NCBI GenBank assembly: GCA_946807835.1 | Contig: OX327697.1 | Location: 13,437,501-13,501,500, forward strand | Reading direction: 5' to 3' | From: Ailanthus altissimus | Lineage: Eukaryota > Streptophyta > Magnoliopsida > Sapindales > Simaroubaceae | DNA: 64,000 nt | Shown: one piece after another, positions 23,141-34,956 of the stretch | Position numbering within the stretch: position 1 is the stretch's first letter | How the letters are laid out: each line of letters opens with the position of its first letter | Made by a program: the position numbers and the translations under genes | Notes under the pieces: generated by a model | The model's input: only the letters and a program-made list of their open reading frames with translations | What the model was told of the DNA's origin: nothing | Databases searched by the model: none

Positions 23141-25900
23141 GGGAAACCTATTGAATTTTGCATATTCTGATTTCATGAGTTAGTAATATTGTATAAGCTT
23201 CATTGAGACTTACTGATCCAATTATATTGGTAATTAGTACATCTATGATCTGATAGTTGTACAACTTTAATAATCAGATTAATAATCAAATCCCCTTTCG
23301 TGGAGAAAGTTCACCAACGAAGTTTTTTAAAAAACAATCATAAAAAGTGATCTTTCCTTCAAACAAGACAATTGAGAATTTAATTGAATTAATTTAGCTT
23401 TAGTTGAGGACCAAACTGACTACAGCAAGTTAGAGTTCATGAGGGGACTTAATAGAAATTACCAAGAATTCTTTGATGAATTAAAGACAATAACTAGCAT
23501 AACAAGAGCTGATCCCAACGAATTCAAAGATCATACCTAGGATTTATAATAGTTATTGCAGATTGGCCTTCAGTTATAGTTAGACCTATTATGGTTGGTG
23601 TTTACATGTCATCTCTGAATATACACATATTTATGTGAGCTTAGAGTTAGTATTGACATATGGGTATCCAGTTAGGACTAGATATAGGGTGGACTCACGA
23701 GGACCTCTGATGACACCGTTTATAAGCCATCAATAGAGGGTCCTCTCGAGTTGAGTAGTATACATGATTCTTTGACCTGAGTGCCATGGTGGGCTTTTAA
23801 GTGATCCATCATACTTTAGCTCCACACATGTCACAGATCTTTCATGGTGTGACCGCTGGGTGTCGCTAGATATGGTCTGATGTTTATGGAGTCCAGTGTG
23901 TATAGATATGAGATCCGTTAGCTCGCATAGGGAGTTAGATATCCAGATGCTTCGAGACTGTATCTCAGAAAGTCTTATGGCTACAAGCATTAAACTCGAG
24001 AAAAAGCTTCCAACAGGGTGTAATAATATGGCAAAGAAGTTTGCACATATTATTCAATGAGATAAAAGACTGGAGATATGATATGGATGAGCACATGAGG
24101 ATTTGAATATATTAATCTATATCACCGAACATCTAGGATATCATGATGGAATGACTATACGTATGCATTGTGACCTCAACTTAGATGGTCGACGTGCTAA
24201 TTTGTATTTCTATGACCTGCGCATGGGACAATATTTACGGACTCATGAAATAATTCTATTTGATGAATCAAGTGTGGACTCAGAGAGTCTCGCGATTTAG
24301 AGTGTACTCGTTGAGTATTGGGGCAACGTATCAGATTAAATTATTTAATTTAGTAATATTCAACACTACTATAGAAATGCGTGCCTATCTGTATTTAAGT
24401 GTTAAATATAATAATTAGTTAATAATTATTATTTACTAATTGTATAATGACATGTGACGCATTGTGAACCCTTAGTTGAGTTTATCTAAATGTAGGTATA
24501 GTAGGACTCACTAGAGGATAGACTTGGTAACTATTTATGAGGAGTAAAATGGTTATTTTACACAATAATTATTTAATTATTAAATAATCATAAATATTTT
24601 ATTATTTTATATTATAATATATTATTATATTATAGTGGCATTTAGTTGTCATCTATTTTTCTTATATTATATTATTATTTATTATAGTAATATTATTTTT
24701 CTATAATAGTGGCCATATGTAATATTTTATTAATATAATATTATTATATATATTTTGTTATTTCAATTGTTTTGAAATCAAATAGAAATATATTAATTTC
24801 ATAAGGTGGTCAGCCAAATAGACGAAGAAAAAGAGATTTGATATCTTGTGAATTGGTTTCAAATGCTGAAACCAGTTTATAATTTATCTTTACTATTGGC
24901 TATCAGTTACAATAATTAAAAATTTATTTTATTGATCAATGAGTTGATTAAAGAAAAAATAAATTTAAAAAAGTAAGAGTTAAACCCAATGCTAGATTAA
25001 AAGTTATTGTTCTAGCTTATCAAGTCTATTGAGTTGGTGACAAAATTATTAACGAGTTAGTTTCTAAGTGGACTCGTAGGATAAACATGTAAAATATTAC
25101 ACGTTTTGGTAATTTCTCAACCCTTTAAATATATTAATATGATTAATATATTATTTATTATGTTTATTGTATGATTTAATTATTTTACATCGCTAAATAT
25201 GTATAAAATACGTATTTTATATAATAAATACTATAACACATGCATACACCCACATATATTAAATTTTCAATAAAATCTTTATCAATAGATCTTAAAAATT
25301 GATGTAAACACTTCTTACTACCATTATAAAGCGTTCAAGTCAATTTCCTCTTATAGAAGTGAAAAACCTACTGTCTCCAAACATTACAATTAGAGCAGTC
25401 AAATTTACTGATGATGAGAAGTTGCAACTTGTGTTTGAGCTAGTGTTTGTGTTTATGGAGAATGAATATTTACAATTGATGAAATGACGTCTATCATTTT
25501 AACTTTGATATCATATATAAGATTTCTGTATAAACTCTACTCGGATGTTTGAGAAAACGATAGAAAATGAAGGATATTTTTAAAGAAAAACAAAGAAATT
25601 TTATTTTTGATAATCTGAATCTCAAGATACAATAACTACTTCCACTACTCTACTTAAATACAAATTGAAATCACTCTAACTAAACTTACATGCCAAAGCT
25701 GTTGTAACAACCCTTTGACGGGAAAACAAAAATTTGCTAACGAACTTGCCACGCCGTATTGAAGCCACATCACTTGCCATGTCAGTCAGCTTAGTCAATA
25801 TCCTTAATAGTATCGAAGTACTTTTTTAATACCCACGTTTGTTCCAATACAGGTCTAAAGAGGAGAGTAAATCACGCAGAAACAAGAACAGAAAAGAATT
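23141..25900. other. Unassigned region; GC-richer core 23560-24330
   Basis: 23560-24330 is clearly richer in G/C than its flanks and contains two short frames (23730-23990 minus, 24103-24300 plus) that I do not recognise. The texture resembles the LTR or leader of a large copia (SIRE-like) element, but no repeat partner lies in this window. 24360-25320 is very AT-rich, including long TATTATA runs (24590-24760). 25320-25900 shows nothing identifiable. Confidence 0.35.
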
Positions 25901-26439
25901 TCCAATTGGTGAAAGATTTTAAGCTTTCATCCTTTAATTTTAACTTTTTAACATATTCAACAAGTGAGTATTTCTAAACATAGAGAAGGAAGATAATTAG
26001 ATAAAGGATTATTCTACTATGTCTGAAAATTTTTACGATATTAATAAAAGTTAACTTTTTCTTCAAACAACAAGTCATCTTGAATTTCTATTAAAATATA
26101 TTATAATTAAACATTAAACTATTAACTTATTGATTTTATTAAACTATTTATCAATGTCAACAAAATAAAAATAATTAGTAATATAAACATTCAAAAGCAT
26201 AAGATTATTTAGATTTGAACAAAATTTAATCAAGAAATTTGTTAATAAGCATGAATTAAAATATATTTTAAATATATATTGTAATATACTTTAGAGAAAA
26301 ATCTGTCAATAATAATAAAAATATCAGAATTAAAAACCAATATCAGAATTTTTTTTAAAAATAATATGAAGAAAAATAAATTTAATTTCAATGATTATTA
26401 ATACAATTTCAATAATAATTTAAAACTTTTACATTATAT

Positions 26440-26990
26440 TTATAAGATTTAGTTTAATTTACAAGTAAAATGTATCATTTACAAGTTCGATATTGATTTA
26501 TAATTATTTTATTAAATTTACACGTCGTATGTGTAATTTATGAAATGTTTGTTGACTTTTTATTTTTGTGTTTATTTATAATTTGTTAGTTATTTAAATT
26601 TTTTGTTACAAATATTATGTTTTATTTACCATATTTTAGTGATATATATAAGTTACGTGAATATACAATTTCAGTGTTGATTTATCAATTTTAAATTATA
26701 TTTATAAGATTTAATTTAACTTACAAGTAAAAAGTATTATTTACAAGTTAGAAACTAATTTACAAGTGTTATATTAAATTTACACGTCATACGTGTAGTT
26801 TATGAAATTTACATCTACTTTTATATTTTTGTGTTGCCTTATAATTTTTTTATTTACTTTAAATTCTTTTATAAATATTATGTTTCATTTACTATTTATT
26901 TTTATATTTTTATTTTTACGTAAATATATAAGCTCAATGTTAATTTAAAAATTTTATATTATATTTATAAATTTTAATTTTATATAATAT
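26440..26990. repeat. AT-rich tandem repeat, ~262-272-bp period, about two copies
   Basis: TATAAGATTTA begins at 26441 and 26703, with a shorter third start near 26975. Between them each unit repeats TTTACAAGTAAAA, AAATTTACACGTC and TATGAAAT in the same order. It lies in a strongly AT-rich region (25900-27000) without coding similarity. Confidence 0.8.
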
Positions 26991-27103
26991 TTATAAAAAA
27001 AATTAGCCCGAGACCTAAATTATGATTTTTATATTGTTTCATATTTTAAGTAATGAAGCTAATTTTGTGAGAGCATCGAAAATTAAATGTATGATAAAAT
27101 TTC

Positions 27104-27664
27104 ATTTGAATTTTTATGTGTTAACTAAGAAATTTAACCCAAATGAAATTCTCCTCTCTAACAAATCAGTATCATCACCAATAATTTCTGTCCCTAAGCT
27201 TGTCTTCAATAAATTTGATAACACTTTAAGCCCACCATATTGCTCTAGCACTAAAAAATTATGATCCCCGGTCATCGAGGCAAGTTGTTCAAGTTCAATA
27301 CCAAAATCACCACCACTAGGAGTAGCTGGTTTTATTATTGTACCAATTTTCTGTTCTATAGCTGATTTGAAAAGAACTGCTGCCCTTATAACTTGAGCCT
27401 GGGCTCTAATCATCCTCCTTCTCATCGTCTCTTCTTCCTTTTTTAAGTCCAAAGTACATCGAAATCAGCGGGAAGTATTTAGCACGAGAGCTGCTTACTT
27501 CAACGCTAGAGACTTTCGAGGGGCACGTGTTTGGCCTGTGCGATATCAAGGGAATCGGAGAAAACATCGTCACCCATGGCATCGCCGCCGAAACCAAAGT
27601 CCTTGAAAGAACCAAATTCGATGTCCCAACGCCACAATAATGCCTTAAACGACGCTGCACCCAT
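27104..27664 (-). pseudogene. Autoinhibited Ca2+-ATPase (ACA8/9/10-like), N-terminal fragment
   Basis: Starts at an ATG (27662-27664, MGAASFKALLW) and reads downwards. Residues include KHVPLESL, then TLDLKKEEE, RAQAQVIRAAVLFK (~27390), GDFGIELEQLASMTGDHN (~27270-27310) and YGGLKVLSNLLKT. This is the cytosolic N-terminal regulatory region of type IIB P-type Ca2+ pumps, which binds calmodulin and holds the pump inactive. In intact genes it precedes ten membrane spans and the DKTGT phosphorylation site. A stop/indel cluster at about 27485-27510 breaks the segment between LESL and ALVLN, a TGA replaces a residue before FRCTLDL, and the frame ends at 27114 where the family continues NTYP. No membrane part exists in the window. 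The piece is therefore a truncated pseudogene or gene fragment. Confidence 0.88.
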
Positions 27665-27860
27665 TGTTGTTTCGTTATTTGTGCGTCCACAGTTGGGTTT
27701 TAAAATGGAGAGTTATTATTATCTAAGATGGTTATAATTACCGGTTGTACCGGTTAAATATTTAATAATAAATTATTTTTTTTATTTTAATAAATATTTT
27801 TTATTTTAATTTCAATATCATAAAATGACGTTTAGATAAAAAATTAAAAAAATTACCCCA

Positions 27861-28125
27861 GCAGCATGTGATGTGCAGGTACGCACACCTGCTTAACTAA
27901 ATGTCTTATTAAATTTTAACATATTCAACAGGTGAATATTTCCACACATAAAGAAGAAAGATAATTATATAAAAGAAAAACTATGCCTGTAGCATGCGAT
28001 GCACGGGTATGCACTCCCGCTTAATCAATTTCTTGATCAAATTTTCGAAATAGGTTTAGGCTGACTTGCTCTCGTGCGGGTGAATGAGTTTAAGCCAATT
28101 TGCACTCATACGGGTATGCACACGA
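27861..28125. repeat. Short hairpin motifs repeated three or four times
   Basis: GCAGGT-loop-ACCTGC (27875-27892) and a related CGGG-loop-CCCG hairpin (28004-28019) sit about 130 bp apart in similar contexts (GCATGTGATG / GCATGCGATG). CGGGTATGCAC recurs at 28004 and about 28110. The ~80 bp at 27905-27985 also match 25930-26010 (AACATATTCAACA landmark), so a dispersed repeat is likely. Confidence 0.55.
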
Positions 28126-29851
28126 TCATTTTTTTTTTCTTTTTTTTTTTTATAAAAAACTTTAATATCATTAATAAAATCAAAGACATTATAGGGTGTG
28201 CTGTTATGTAAGTAAAAAATTATTGAAATAATACAATACGAGTTTATTGATGGATGCCCAAATCTAAAGCTCCTCCTAAAGTAGAGATACAATAAATCTA
28301 TAATGGAGGACCATCTTTATATTTAGGGATAACTGTCTATCCTATAAAGAATGGAGAGTTCTTCCCTTATAAAGAAGGAATAGCCTACTCTCACAAAGGA
28401 ATGATAAAACATTTTCATAGAGAAAGAACAAAAACACCATCACATAGGAAAGACAAAAAAATTTCATGTGGGAGGGATATTCACAACTATCATATTACAT
28501 ATTACATGTACAGCCTTTGTCTATTACAAACTAGTAACCTTATAAAACACCAAACATTCACCAATAGTACAACAACAATAGAATAACAAATAATTTAATC
28601 CAAAATAATGAGGTTGTTTTACGCGACAATAATGAAGTAGTTTGAAGACTGTCGATATTTACTTCACATTGGAATAGAAGGGAGCATGGACTCTGGTGAG
28701 GGGTGTTAAATCGGATGCAAGGGCTGGATACTTGACGACAAGTTAGGAAATGATTGGTGACTCATATGGATCACTGGTGGCGTGACTGGAACCAGATCAG
28801 AGCAGGGGATGATATGTCACTGAGAGGAAAAAAAAGGCCACAACACAACTCACATCGGTGGTAGTCATGTTTTTAATTGATCTGGACTCAACTGGAGAAC
28901 GGCTAAAAAATAATTGGCTACAATCAGAAAAGCTCGCCCGGGGTTAAGGAAGCTCAATGTGAGTCGAAGGAGCTCAGCGACAGCTAAGGGGTTCTCTGGA
29001 CTTGCACGGGGTGCTCGCCGATCGAAAGCACATACACCAAACTAAAAATAAAACTAGAAAATGAAGAAAAATAGCAAAGATAAAAAAAAAAAGACGATAA
29101 ATAAAAGGCTAAATGGTATAGAAGGAGGAGGGGTTCCCGAAAAGAAGCCAAACGGCTCCTCTTCGACAAAGGGATGGCTGTGGTGCTTTTAACTTTGTTT
29201 TAAGTTTGAAAGAAAAAGTTGTTTAGGGTATGTTGCTTTGATCACTTTTCTTTCTTAGTTTTATAAAAATACTCAATTTTTTTGAAGGGGTTTTATTCAA
29301 AGGTCAACGTTTACTATTTACATTCTATCTAAATTTTAAAATGAGATTTAAGATGGACACTAAGGGACCTCAGCAATGTTTTCATTTAAAAATTGAGAGT
29401 TCACAATAATATTTTATAAAAAAATTATTTAACTTTTACGAAATTTTGACCAAACACTGGTCCATGCATGGAAATTTCCTTAATTTTGAATCTAAAGCTG
29501 GACATATGACAAGTTCATTTGAAAAAAACAGACAAACAAACAAAAGCGAAAAAACTCTACCAGTGCAAATGATCCTATATCATCATCCATGTTTTGATCA
29601 ACTGACTATTATTTCGTTTAATTAATTACAGTTGCTCAACTTCTCGTGCAGTGATTTTAACGCATACTAATCTTAGCTGTCATAGGTATTTTTTTTAATA
29701 AAAAAAGGAAATCTAGCTTTCACGTTTTTGCTATCTTATCCTTCAGGCTCATAACATTTACTCGCGTCTTCACCTATCACCGGATGATTTATTAATATAT
29801 ATGTTATCATTGTAGGTTCTGAAAAATCTTTGAAGCTCGCTAATTATAGCC
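28126..29851. other. Unassigned intergenic DNA upstream of the P450 fragment
   Basis: Begins with T-rich runs (28130-28152). 28600-29180 is GC-richer with GCTCxxCGxx-type repeats but no recognised family. The stretch 29200-29851 is ordinary AT-rich sequence that may include the old promoter of the P450 gene. No gene seen. Confidence 0.4.
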
Positions 29852-30356
29852 ATGGAAATTTTTTTTACTCAATCTTTCCTCTTCTTCTATTTTCTCTCTT
29901 TACTTGTACTTATTCTTCAATTCACACAAAAGAACTACTGTCAACAAAATCTTTAAACATTATCCTTAATTGGGACGGTTACCTGATTTTTTGAAAAATC
30001 GGCACCGTTTGCTTGATCGGATGATCGAAGCCTTGAAACATAGCCCTAACAACATTGCCATCCTCTATCATCCCAATAACATTCACGGTATCATCACAAT
30101 AAACCCTACAAACATCGAGTATATTCTCAAGGCCAACTATGAGAACTATCCAAAAAGCAAACGGCTCATTACTTTTCTAGAAGCTTTTCTTGGTCAAGGG
30201 ATCTTTAACTCAGATGGCGAGTTATGGAAGATTCAAAGAAAAACTGCTAGCTACGAGTTCAACACAAAATCGCTCTGAAATTTTCTTCACGGAGAACTTT
30301 GGGTTTTAGACTCTATCAAGGTTAGTTTTGGCTCTTACGAAAGCATTAAAAACTAT
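29852..30356 (+). pseudogene. CYP94: CYP94-type cytochrome P450, N-terminal fragment
   Basis: ATG at 29852 opens a hydrophobic membrane anchor (MEIFFTQSFLFFFYFLSLL). After a frameshift near 29945 the proline-rich hinge region KIFKHYP and LGRLPDFLKNRHRLLD (29970 on) follow, then NPTNIEYILKANYENYPK and the C-helix with WKIQRK before TASYEFNTKSL. This wording is typical of CYP94 enzymes, endoplasmic-reticulum P450s that hydroxylate fatty acids or jasmonoyl-isoleucine. A TAA (29967-29969) and a TGA (30276-30278, where Arg is usual) break the frame, and a second shift precedes SRLVLALTKAL (~30312-30345). The heme-cysteine half is absent because the LTR of a Tat-type element begins at 30357. Confidence 0.88.
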
Positions 30357-30860
30357 TGACGTCGGCCCAAAATTATATATAATGGGCTCATTTGGGTTCT
30401 TTTCTCTAAATTATATCTTAGACCTTTGGACAATTAAGCCCATTTTGGTATTTAGTTAAATTTAATTAGGACTCTTTTTCGTTTTAGATTAAGATTACAA
30501 TAGGGTTTTTAGAAGTCTATATAAAGGCTTGATAAATTGTAATATACAAGCCCAGGCATATTTAATTCATTTAGCACAACCAAACAATTTTTCCTTTCAA
30601 TTTAACTTTTTTCTGTTTCTTATTTTATCTCAGGATCTTAGATACTTGCTTGTTGATTATTATAGCCTTATTGTTGAATCTCGTTTATTCTTCTCTACAA
30701 AGTAACTAAGATTCTACAATACACTAATTGTAAGTTGAAATTGACTTTGCCCTATTCAACAAAACCCTAACCTTAGTTCTCTACGAATTTGATGAAGTGT
30801 TACTTCTAATAGGACATTGAACATATACAAATCTAGTCAATTAAAATTTATACTTGAACA
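30357..30860 (+). repeat. 5' LTR of the Tat-type element
   Basis: About 504 bp from TGACGTCGGCCC to TACTTGAACA, with TATATAAAG at 30519-30527 as the likely TATA box and a transcript start expected about 30 bp further. No partner LTR is in the window. The edges rest on the P450/LTR change on the left and the primer site on the right. Confidence 0.7.
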
Positions 30861-30866
30861 TTTTTT

Positions 30867-30883
30867 TGGCACACCCGATGGGA
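30867..30883 (+). other. Primer binding site region of the Tat-type element
   Basis: TGGCACACCCGATGGGA follows the LTR end after a T run. The GGCxCxCCCGGTGGGAC pattern is commonly found at this place in Tat/Ogre-like elements. I recall the primer for this group as a tRNA-Arg type but cannot confirm it here. Confidence 0.5.
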
Positions 30884-31549
30884 CTACTCTTCATAAACCA
30901 GTAACAATAAGAAGTGTGATAAAGATTTTAAAAATTACTGGAGTTGAAAAGCCTTCTATCGAACCCTCTAGTGCAGCGAAAAATGGCGAAGAGTCGACCA
31001 ACACTCTTGCTAGAGATCCTTTAAATGCAATTCATCACGCAGAAATAAGTGATGGACAAAATCTCGAAGAAGCTTTATTTAGTCGACAACTCGATGACAT
31101 TCCTATAGATACCATACCGCAACCAAGGCTGTTCTCTATGGCCCACATTTAGGGATTAGTTTCCTAAATTTCTTTGGAGAACCAGCAGCTCAGTACCATA
31201 CTCACAAATTAAATGATCGCAATTTTTAGACCATTGATCTAGGATAGTCAAAATATCAGTAAGAGCATATTAAGAAACTTGGAGACCAAAAGATAGAACC
31301 AAACTGAGCTCATGGTCCTTCTTAAAGGCAACCTAACTTTGAACTCCAAGAGCTCTATAGACAACAAAACTATGGTCAAGACCCTATAACATGGCTCGGT
31401 TAATATCCTAAAGTAACCTAAGAGAGTTGAGTCTACAAACTCCTAGGTTCAACAAGGCCAACCTAGAGATATTTTCAGCTATTATTCCCTTGGAAATATG
31501 GGAATCTTGAACCATTCAGCTTAATAAGTACATAAGCAAGTCAACCAAT
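30884..31549 (+). pseudogene. Tat-type gag, N-terminal part
   Basis: An open stretch runs to 31152 (ends QPRLFSMAHI, with a poorly conserved acidic middle), then decays. The remainder to 31549 reads as fragments such as SAIIPLEIWES. The N-terminal region of Tat gag is variable, so assignment depends on position between the primer site and the gag core, which resumes at 35857 beyond the inserted element. The last five bases (CCAAT, 31545-31549) are the left copy of that insertion's target duplication. Confidence 0.6.
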
Positions 31550-32440
31550 TGATATGAACCTTGCCAATAATGTGACAAAACCCAGCACCACAATATGGAA
31601 TTGAACCCGAGATCTTCAAGACGCAGGTTTGACGAGTCTTAACCCTTGAGTTAGCAAACCAAGAACCAAGACTATGGATGGATATAGGACGCCACACCAA
31701 GAAACCCCAAGGACACTTCAAGAATCTAGGTGATAAGTCCGGTTGTTTGAACGCCACAAGAACAAGCTTGATAAGTTCAAGTCCTTTCAAGAATGAAAGA
31801 AGAACACAAAAACTCTCAAATATTATTGTCTGAAATCTGTCCTCCCACTCTCAATCTCCATGGTATTTATAAAGACCATAAGAGATGTCAAGTTACAACT
31901 TTCAAATACAAATTTCAAACTTATAACTAATATAACAACAAAATTCAAACTTAATCAAATTTCCAGAAAACATGCCTAAATCAAAGGGATTAGGATTCCT
32001 TGAATATTCAAATTTCCAGAAAACATGGTTTCCTTGAATATTCAAATTTTCCAGAAAACATGCCTAAATCAAAGGAATTATGTTTCCTTGAATATTCAAA
32101 TTTTCAGAAAACATGCCTAAATCAAAGGAATTATGTTTCCTTGAATATTCAACTTTCCAGAAATTCTGCCTTAATCAAAGTGATTAGGTTTCCTTGAATC
32201 TGATTTGGATTGATTTGAAATGTATTTGGGCTTATGCTAGGCCTCCATGTGTTTGCCCTCCCACAAACTTGTTGAATCAGCCCATTTAATGCTTCTTTAA
32301 ATTGCTTGACTCTAAGTCTTGTGATTTGCCCATTTGGCAAACTTAATGTATTATATGATTGATGGACTTGAGCCCTTCCAAGCCCACGTGCGAATTCTTT
32401 GTCTTGTATGCGTATAGGCTGTGCAATGTCGTTTGCATCA
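31550..32440 (-). repeat. 3' LTR of the CRM-like derivative
   Basis: Begins TGATATGAACC and ends GTTTGCATCA on the plus strand (891 bp). It encodes the last ~97 codons of the pol frame (to 32149). It contains a GAATATTCAAATTT minisatellite with fewer units than the other LTR (31960-32170). Confidence 0.93.
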
Positions 32441-34956
32441 TTCTCCCCCTCTTGAAGAAGATTTGTCCTCAAATCGTCGTTTGCATCATCACCTATATCG
32501 AAAGGAGATAAGTCAGAAACATTAAAGCTAGCACTAACACCATACTCACCAGGTAATTCAATTTTGTAAGCATTGTCATTTATGCGTTCCAATACGCGAA
32601 ACGGTCCATCTCCCCTAGGAAGGAGTTTAGAACGTCTTTGCTCAGGAAAATGGTCCTTCCTCATATGCAACCAAACCCAATCTCCTGGTTCAAAGACAAC
32701 CTTCTTACGTCCCTTATTGGCCTGTTTGGCATATTGCTCCGTCCGCCATTCTATATTTTGCTTTGCTTTCTCATGAATCTGCTTAATAAAATCTGCTTTC
32801 TTTTTTCCATCTAAGTTAACACGTTCGCTGAAAGGTAAAGGAGTTAAATCTAAAGGAGTCAACGGATTAAACCCATAGACAATCTCAAATGGTGAAAACT
32901 TAGTTGCGGAATGAACACAACGATTATAAGCAAATTCAACATGCGGCAAACAATCTTCCCATGTTTTCAAATTTTTTTGTATGATAGCACGCAACAAAGT
33001 AGATAAAGTTCTATTCACTACTTCAGTTTGACCATTAGTTTGCGGGTGACATGTAGTAGAGAACAACAATTTTGTTCCCAACTTTCCCCACAAAGTCTTC
33101 CAGAAATAGCTCAAGAATCGCGAGTCTCGATCAGAAACAATAGTCCTAGGCATGCCATGCAACCTAACAATCTCTTTGAAAAATAAATCGGCTATATGTG
33201 ATGCATCATCAGTTTTATGGCATGCAATAAAATGTGCCATTTTAGAGAACTTATCAACAACCACAAAAACTGAGTCTCTCCCTTTCTTAGTCCTAGGTAA
33301 GCCCAAAACAAAATCCATAGAGATATCAACCCAAGGTGCATTAGGAATAGGGAGGGGTGTGTACAACCCATGTGGTTGATGCCTAGACTTAGCTTGCCTA
33401 CAAGTGATGCATCTCGCACAAATCCTTTCTACATCACGTTTCATGTGTGGCCAAAAGAAATGCTCATGCAATACACCTAAAGTCTTTGCTACCCCAAAGT
33501 GACCCATCAAACCACCACCATGTGCTTCCCGAACAAGTAATTCACGCAAGGATGAATGTGGAACACACAATTTATTTTCTCGAAACAAAAAATTATCATG
33601 TAGATAAAACTTTCCACTTGCCCTTTTAGTGCAAATTTTAAACAAGTCACCAAAATCAGAATCGTTTGCATAGAACTCCTTAATGTAATCAAATCCGAGC
33701 AATTTAGCATCAAGGGTTGAAAGCAAAGCGTACCTACGTGATAATGCATCAGCAACTACATTTTCCTTACCTTGTTTATATTTGATCACATAGGGGAATG
33801 TTTCAATGAACTCCACCCAACTTGCATGGCGTCTATTCAGCTTATGCTGTCCTTTTAAATGCTTCAAAGATTCATGATCTGTATGAATAACAAACTCTTT
33901 CGGCCATAGATAGTGCTGCCACGTCTCCAAAGTTCGAACTAATGCATACAACTCTTTGTCATAAGTGGAATATTTTAGGACTGCACCATTCAATTTCTCA
34001 CTAAAGTATGCAACCGGTCTTCCCTCTTCCATCAACACTCCTCCAATACCTATACCTGAAGCATCACACTCAATTTCGAACATTTTAGTGAAGTTAGGCA
34101 AAACAAGTAAAGGTGCATTAGTTAATTTCTCTTTGATTAACTTGAATGCTTTTTCTTGCTCATCTCCCCACTTAAACGGAACATTCTTCTTGATGACTTC
34201 AGTTAAGGGTGCGGCTATGCTACTGAAATCCCGAACAAAACGTCGGTAAAAACTAGCTAAGCCATGGAAGCTTCTAACTTGTGTCACTGAAGTAGGCGTT
34301 GGCCAATCATGAATTGCCTTCACCTTTTCGTCGTCAACCTCAATTCCTTTAGAACTTACAACAAAACCAAGAAACACAAGTTTGTCCGTGCAAAAAGTGC
34401 ATTTCTTAAGGTTAGCAAACAACCTTTCTTTCCTTAAAACCTCTAAAACAAGCTTTAAGTGGTCAACATGAGCATCTAGGCCTTTACTATATATCAGGAT
34501 ATCATCAAAGTACACAACTACAAATTTTCCAATAAAAGCACGCAAAACATGGTTCATAAGTCTCATGAAAGTATTAGGTGCATTAGTTAATCCAAAAGGC
34601 ATAACTAACCATTCATACAAACCATATTTTGTTTTAAATGCAGTTTTCCATTCATCACCTTCTTTCATCCTAATCTGATGGTATCCACTCTTGAGATCAA
34701 TCTTAGAAAACACACAAGATCTATGTAGTTCATCTAACATATCATCTAATCGAGGAATAGGATGGCGATACTTTACCGTAATGTTGTAACCAGAAATAAA
34801 ATAAAATAAACCAGAAATAAAATAAAATACGAATTTATGTAAAGATAAATGGAACAATGAAATAAAATAAAAGGATAATTCAAACTTGCCTTGAAACCAA
34901 AGCTCTGATACCAATGATATGAACCTTGCCAACAATGTGACAAAACCCAGCACCAC
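32149..34956 (-). CDS. CRM-like Pol (RT-RNase H-integrase), 935 codons, gag-less
   Basis: Uninterrupted frame. Residues 1-58 come from the 5' LTR edge and leader and are not retroviral. RT begins at about residue 59 ([17 protein letters not shown]), with catalytic YFDD at 149-152. RNase H shows ECDAS (297-301) and [10 protein letters not shown] (358-367). Integrase has the HHCC finger (H479, H487, C516, C519) and the DDE triad D568, D609, E645 with the correct 35-residue spacing. The GPY/F-like region ([19 protein letters not shown]) is near 795-815. The C-terminus, with [18 protein letters not shown], is encoded inside the 3' LTR, as in CRM elements. Catalytic residues are all present, but the RT fingers are truncated, so activity is doubtful. 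Without Gag it could act only with help. ATG choice is arbitrary because the natural start lies in the deleted gag. Confidence 0.9.
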   Translation of the reverse strand: MVLGFVTLLARFISLVSELWFQGKFELSFYFISLFHLSLHKFVFYFISGLFYFISGYNITVKYRHPIPRLDDMLDELHRSCVFSKIDLKSGYHQIRMKEGDEWKTAFKTKYGLYEWLVMPFGLTNAPNTFMRLMNHVLRAFIGKFVVVYFDDILIYSKGLDAHVDHLKLVLEVLRKERLFANLKKCTFCTDKLVFLGFVVSSKGIEVDDEKVKAIHDWPTPTSVTQVRSFHGLASFYRRFVRDFSSIAAPLTEVIKKNVPFKWGDEQEKAFKLIKEKLTNAPLLVLPNFTKMFEIECDASGIGIGGVLMEEGRPVAYFSEKLNGAVLKYSTYDKELYALVRTLETWQHYLWPKEFVIHTDHESLKHLKGQHKLNRRHASWVEFIETFPYVIKYKQGKENVVADALSRRYALLSTLDAKLLGFDYIKEFYANDSDFGDLFKICTKRASGKFYLHDNFLFRENKLCVPHSSLRELLVREAHGGGLMGHFGVAKTLGVLHEHFFWPHMKRDVERICARCITCRQAKSRHQPHGLYTPLPIPNAPWVDISMDFVLGLPRTKKGRDSVFVVVDKFSKMAHFIACHKTDDASHIADLFFKEIVRLHGMPRTIVSDRDSRFLSYFWKTLWGKLGTKLLFSTTCHPQTNGQTEVVNRTLSTLLRAIIQKNLKTWEDCLPHVEFAYNRCVHSATKFSPFEIVYGFNPLTPLDLTPLPFSERVNLDGKKKADFIKQIHEKAKQNIEWRTEQYAKQANKGRKKVVFEPGDWVWLHMRKDHFPEQRRSKLLPRGDGPFRVLERINDNAYKIELPGEYGVSASFNVSDLSPFDIGDDANDDLRTNLLQEGENDANDIAQPIRIQDKEFARGLGRAQVHQSYNTLSLPNGQITRLRVKQFKEALNGLIQQVCGRANTWRPSISPNTFQINPNQIQGNLITLIKAEFLES
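32441..32453 (-). other. Polypurine tract of the CRM-like derivative
   Basis: Minus-strand AAGAGGGGGAGAA abuts the 3' LTR. It is the expected plus-strand priming site for reverse transcription and fixes the LTR inner edge. Confidence 0.9.
34901..34913 (-). other. Primer binding site, tRNA-Met type
   Basis: Minus-strand TGGTATCAGAGCT lies one base inside the 5' LTR edge (34915), matching the initiator-methionine tRNA 3' end used by most plant gypsy elements. Confidence 0.92.

Noticed and set aside
30817..30883. Gag start at the ATG at 30817
   Set aside because: This ATG lies before the LTR end and primer site (30860-30883), so it cannot be the natural gag start. The true start must be downstream.
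31521..31790. An 89-codon minus-strand frame repeated almost unchanged at 34880-35155
   Set aside because: It is the two LTRs of one young element. Identity comes from recent insertion, not from coding constraint, and no known domain is visible.
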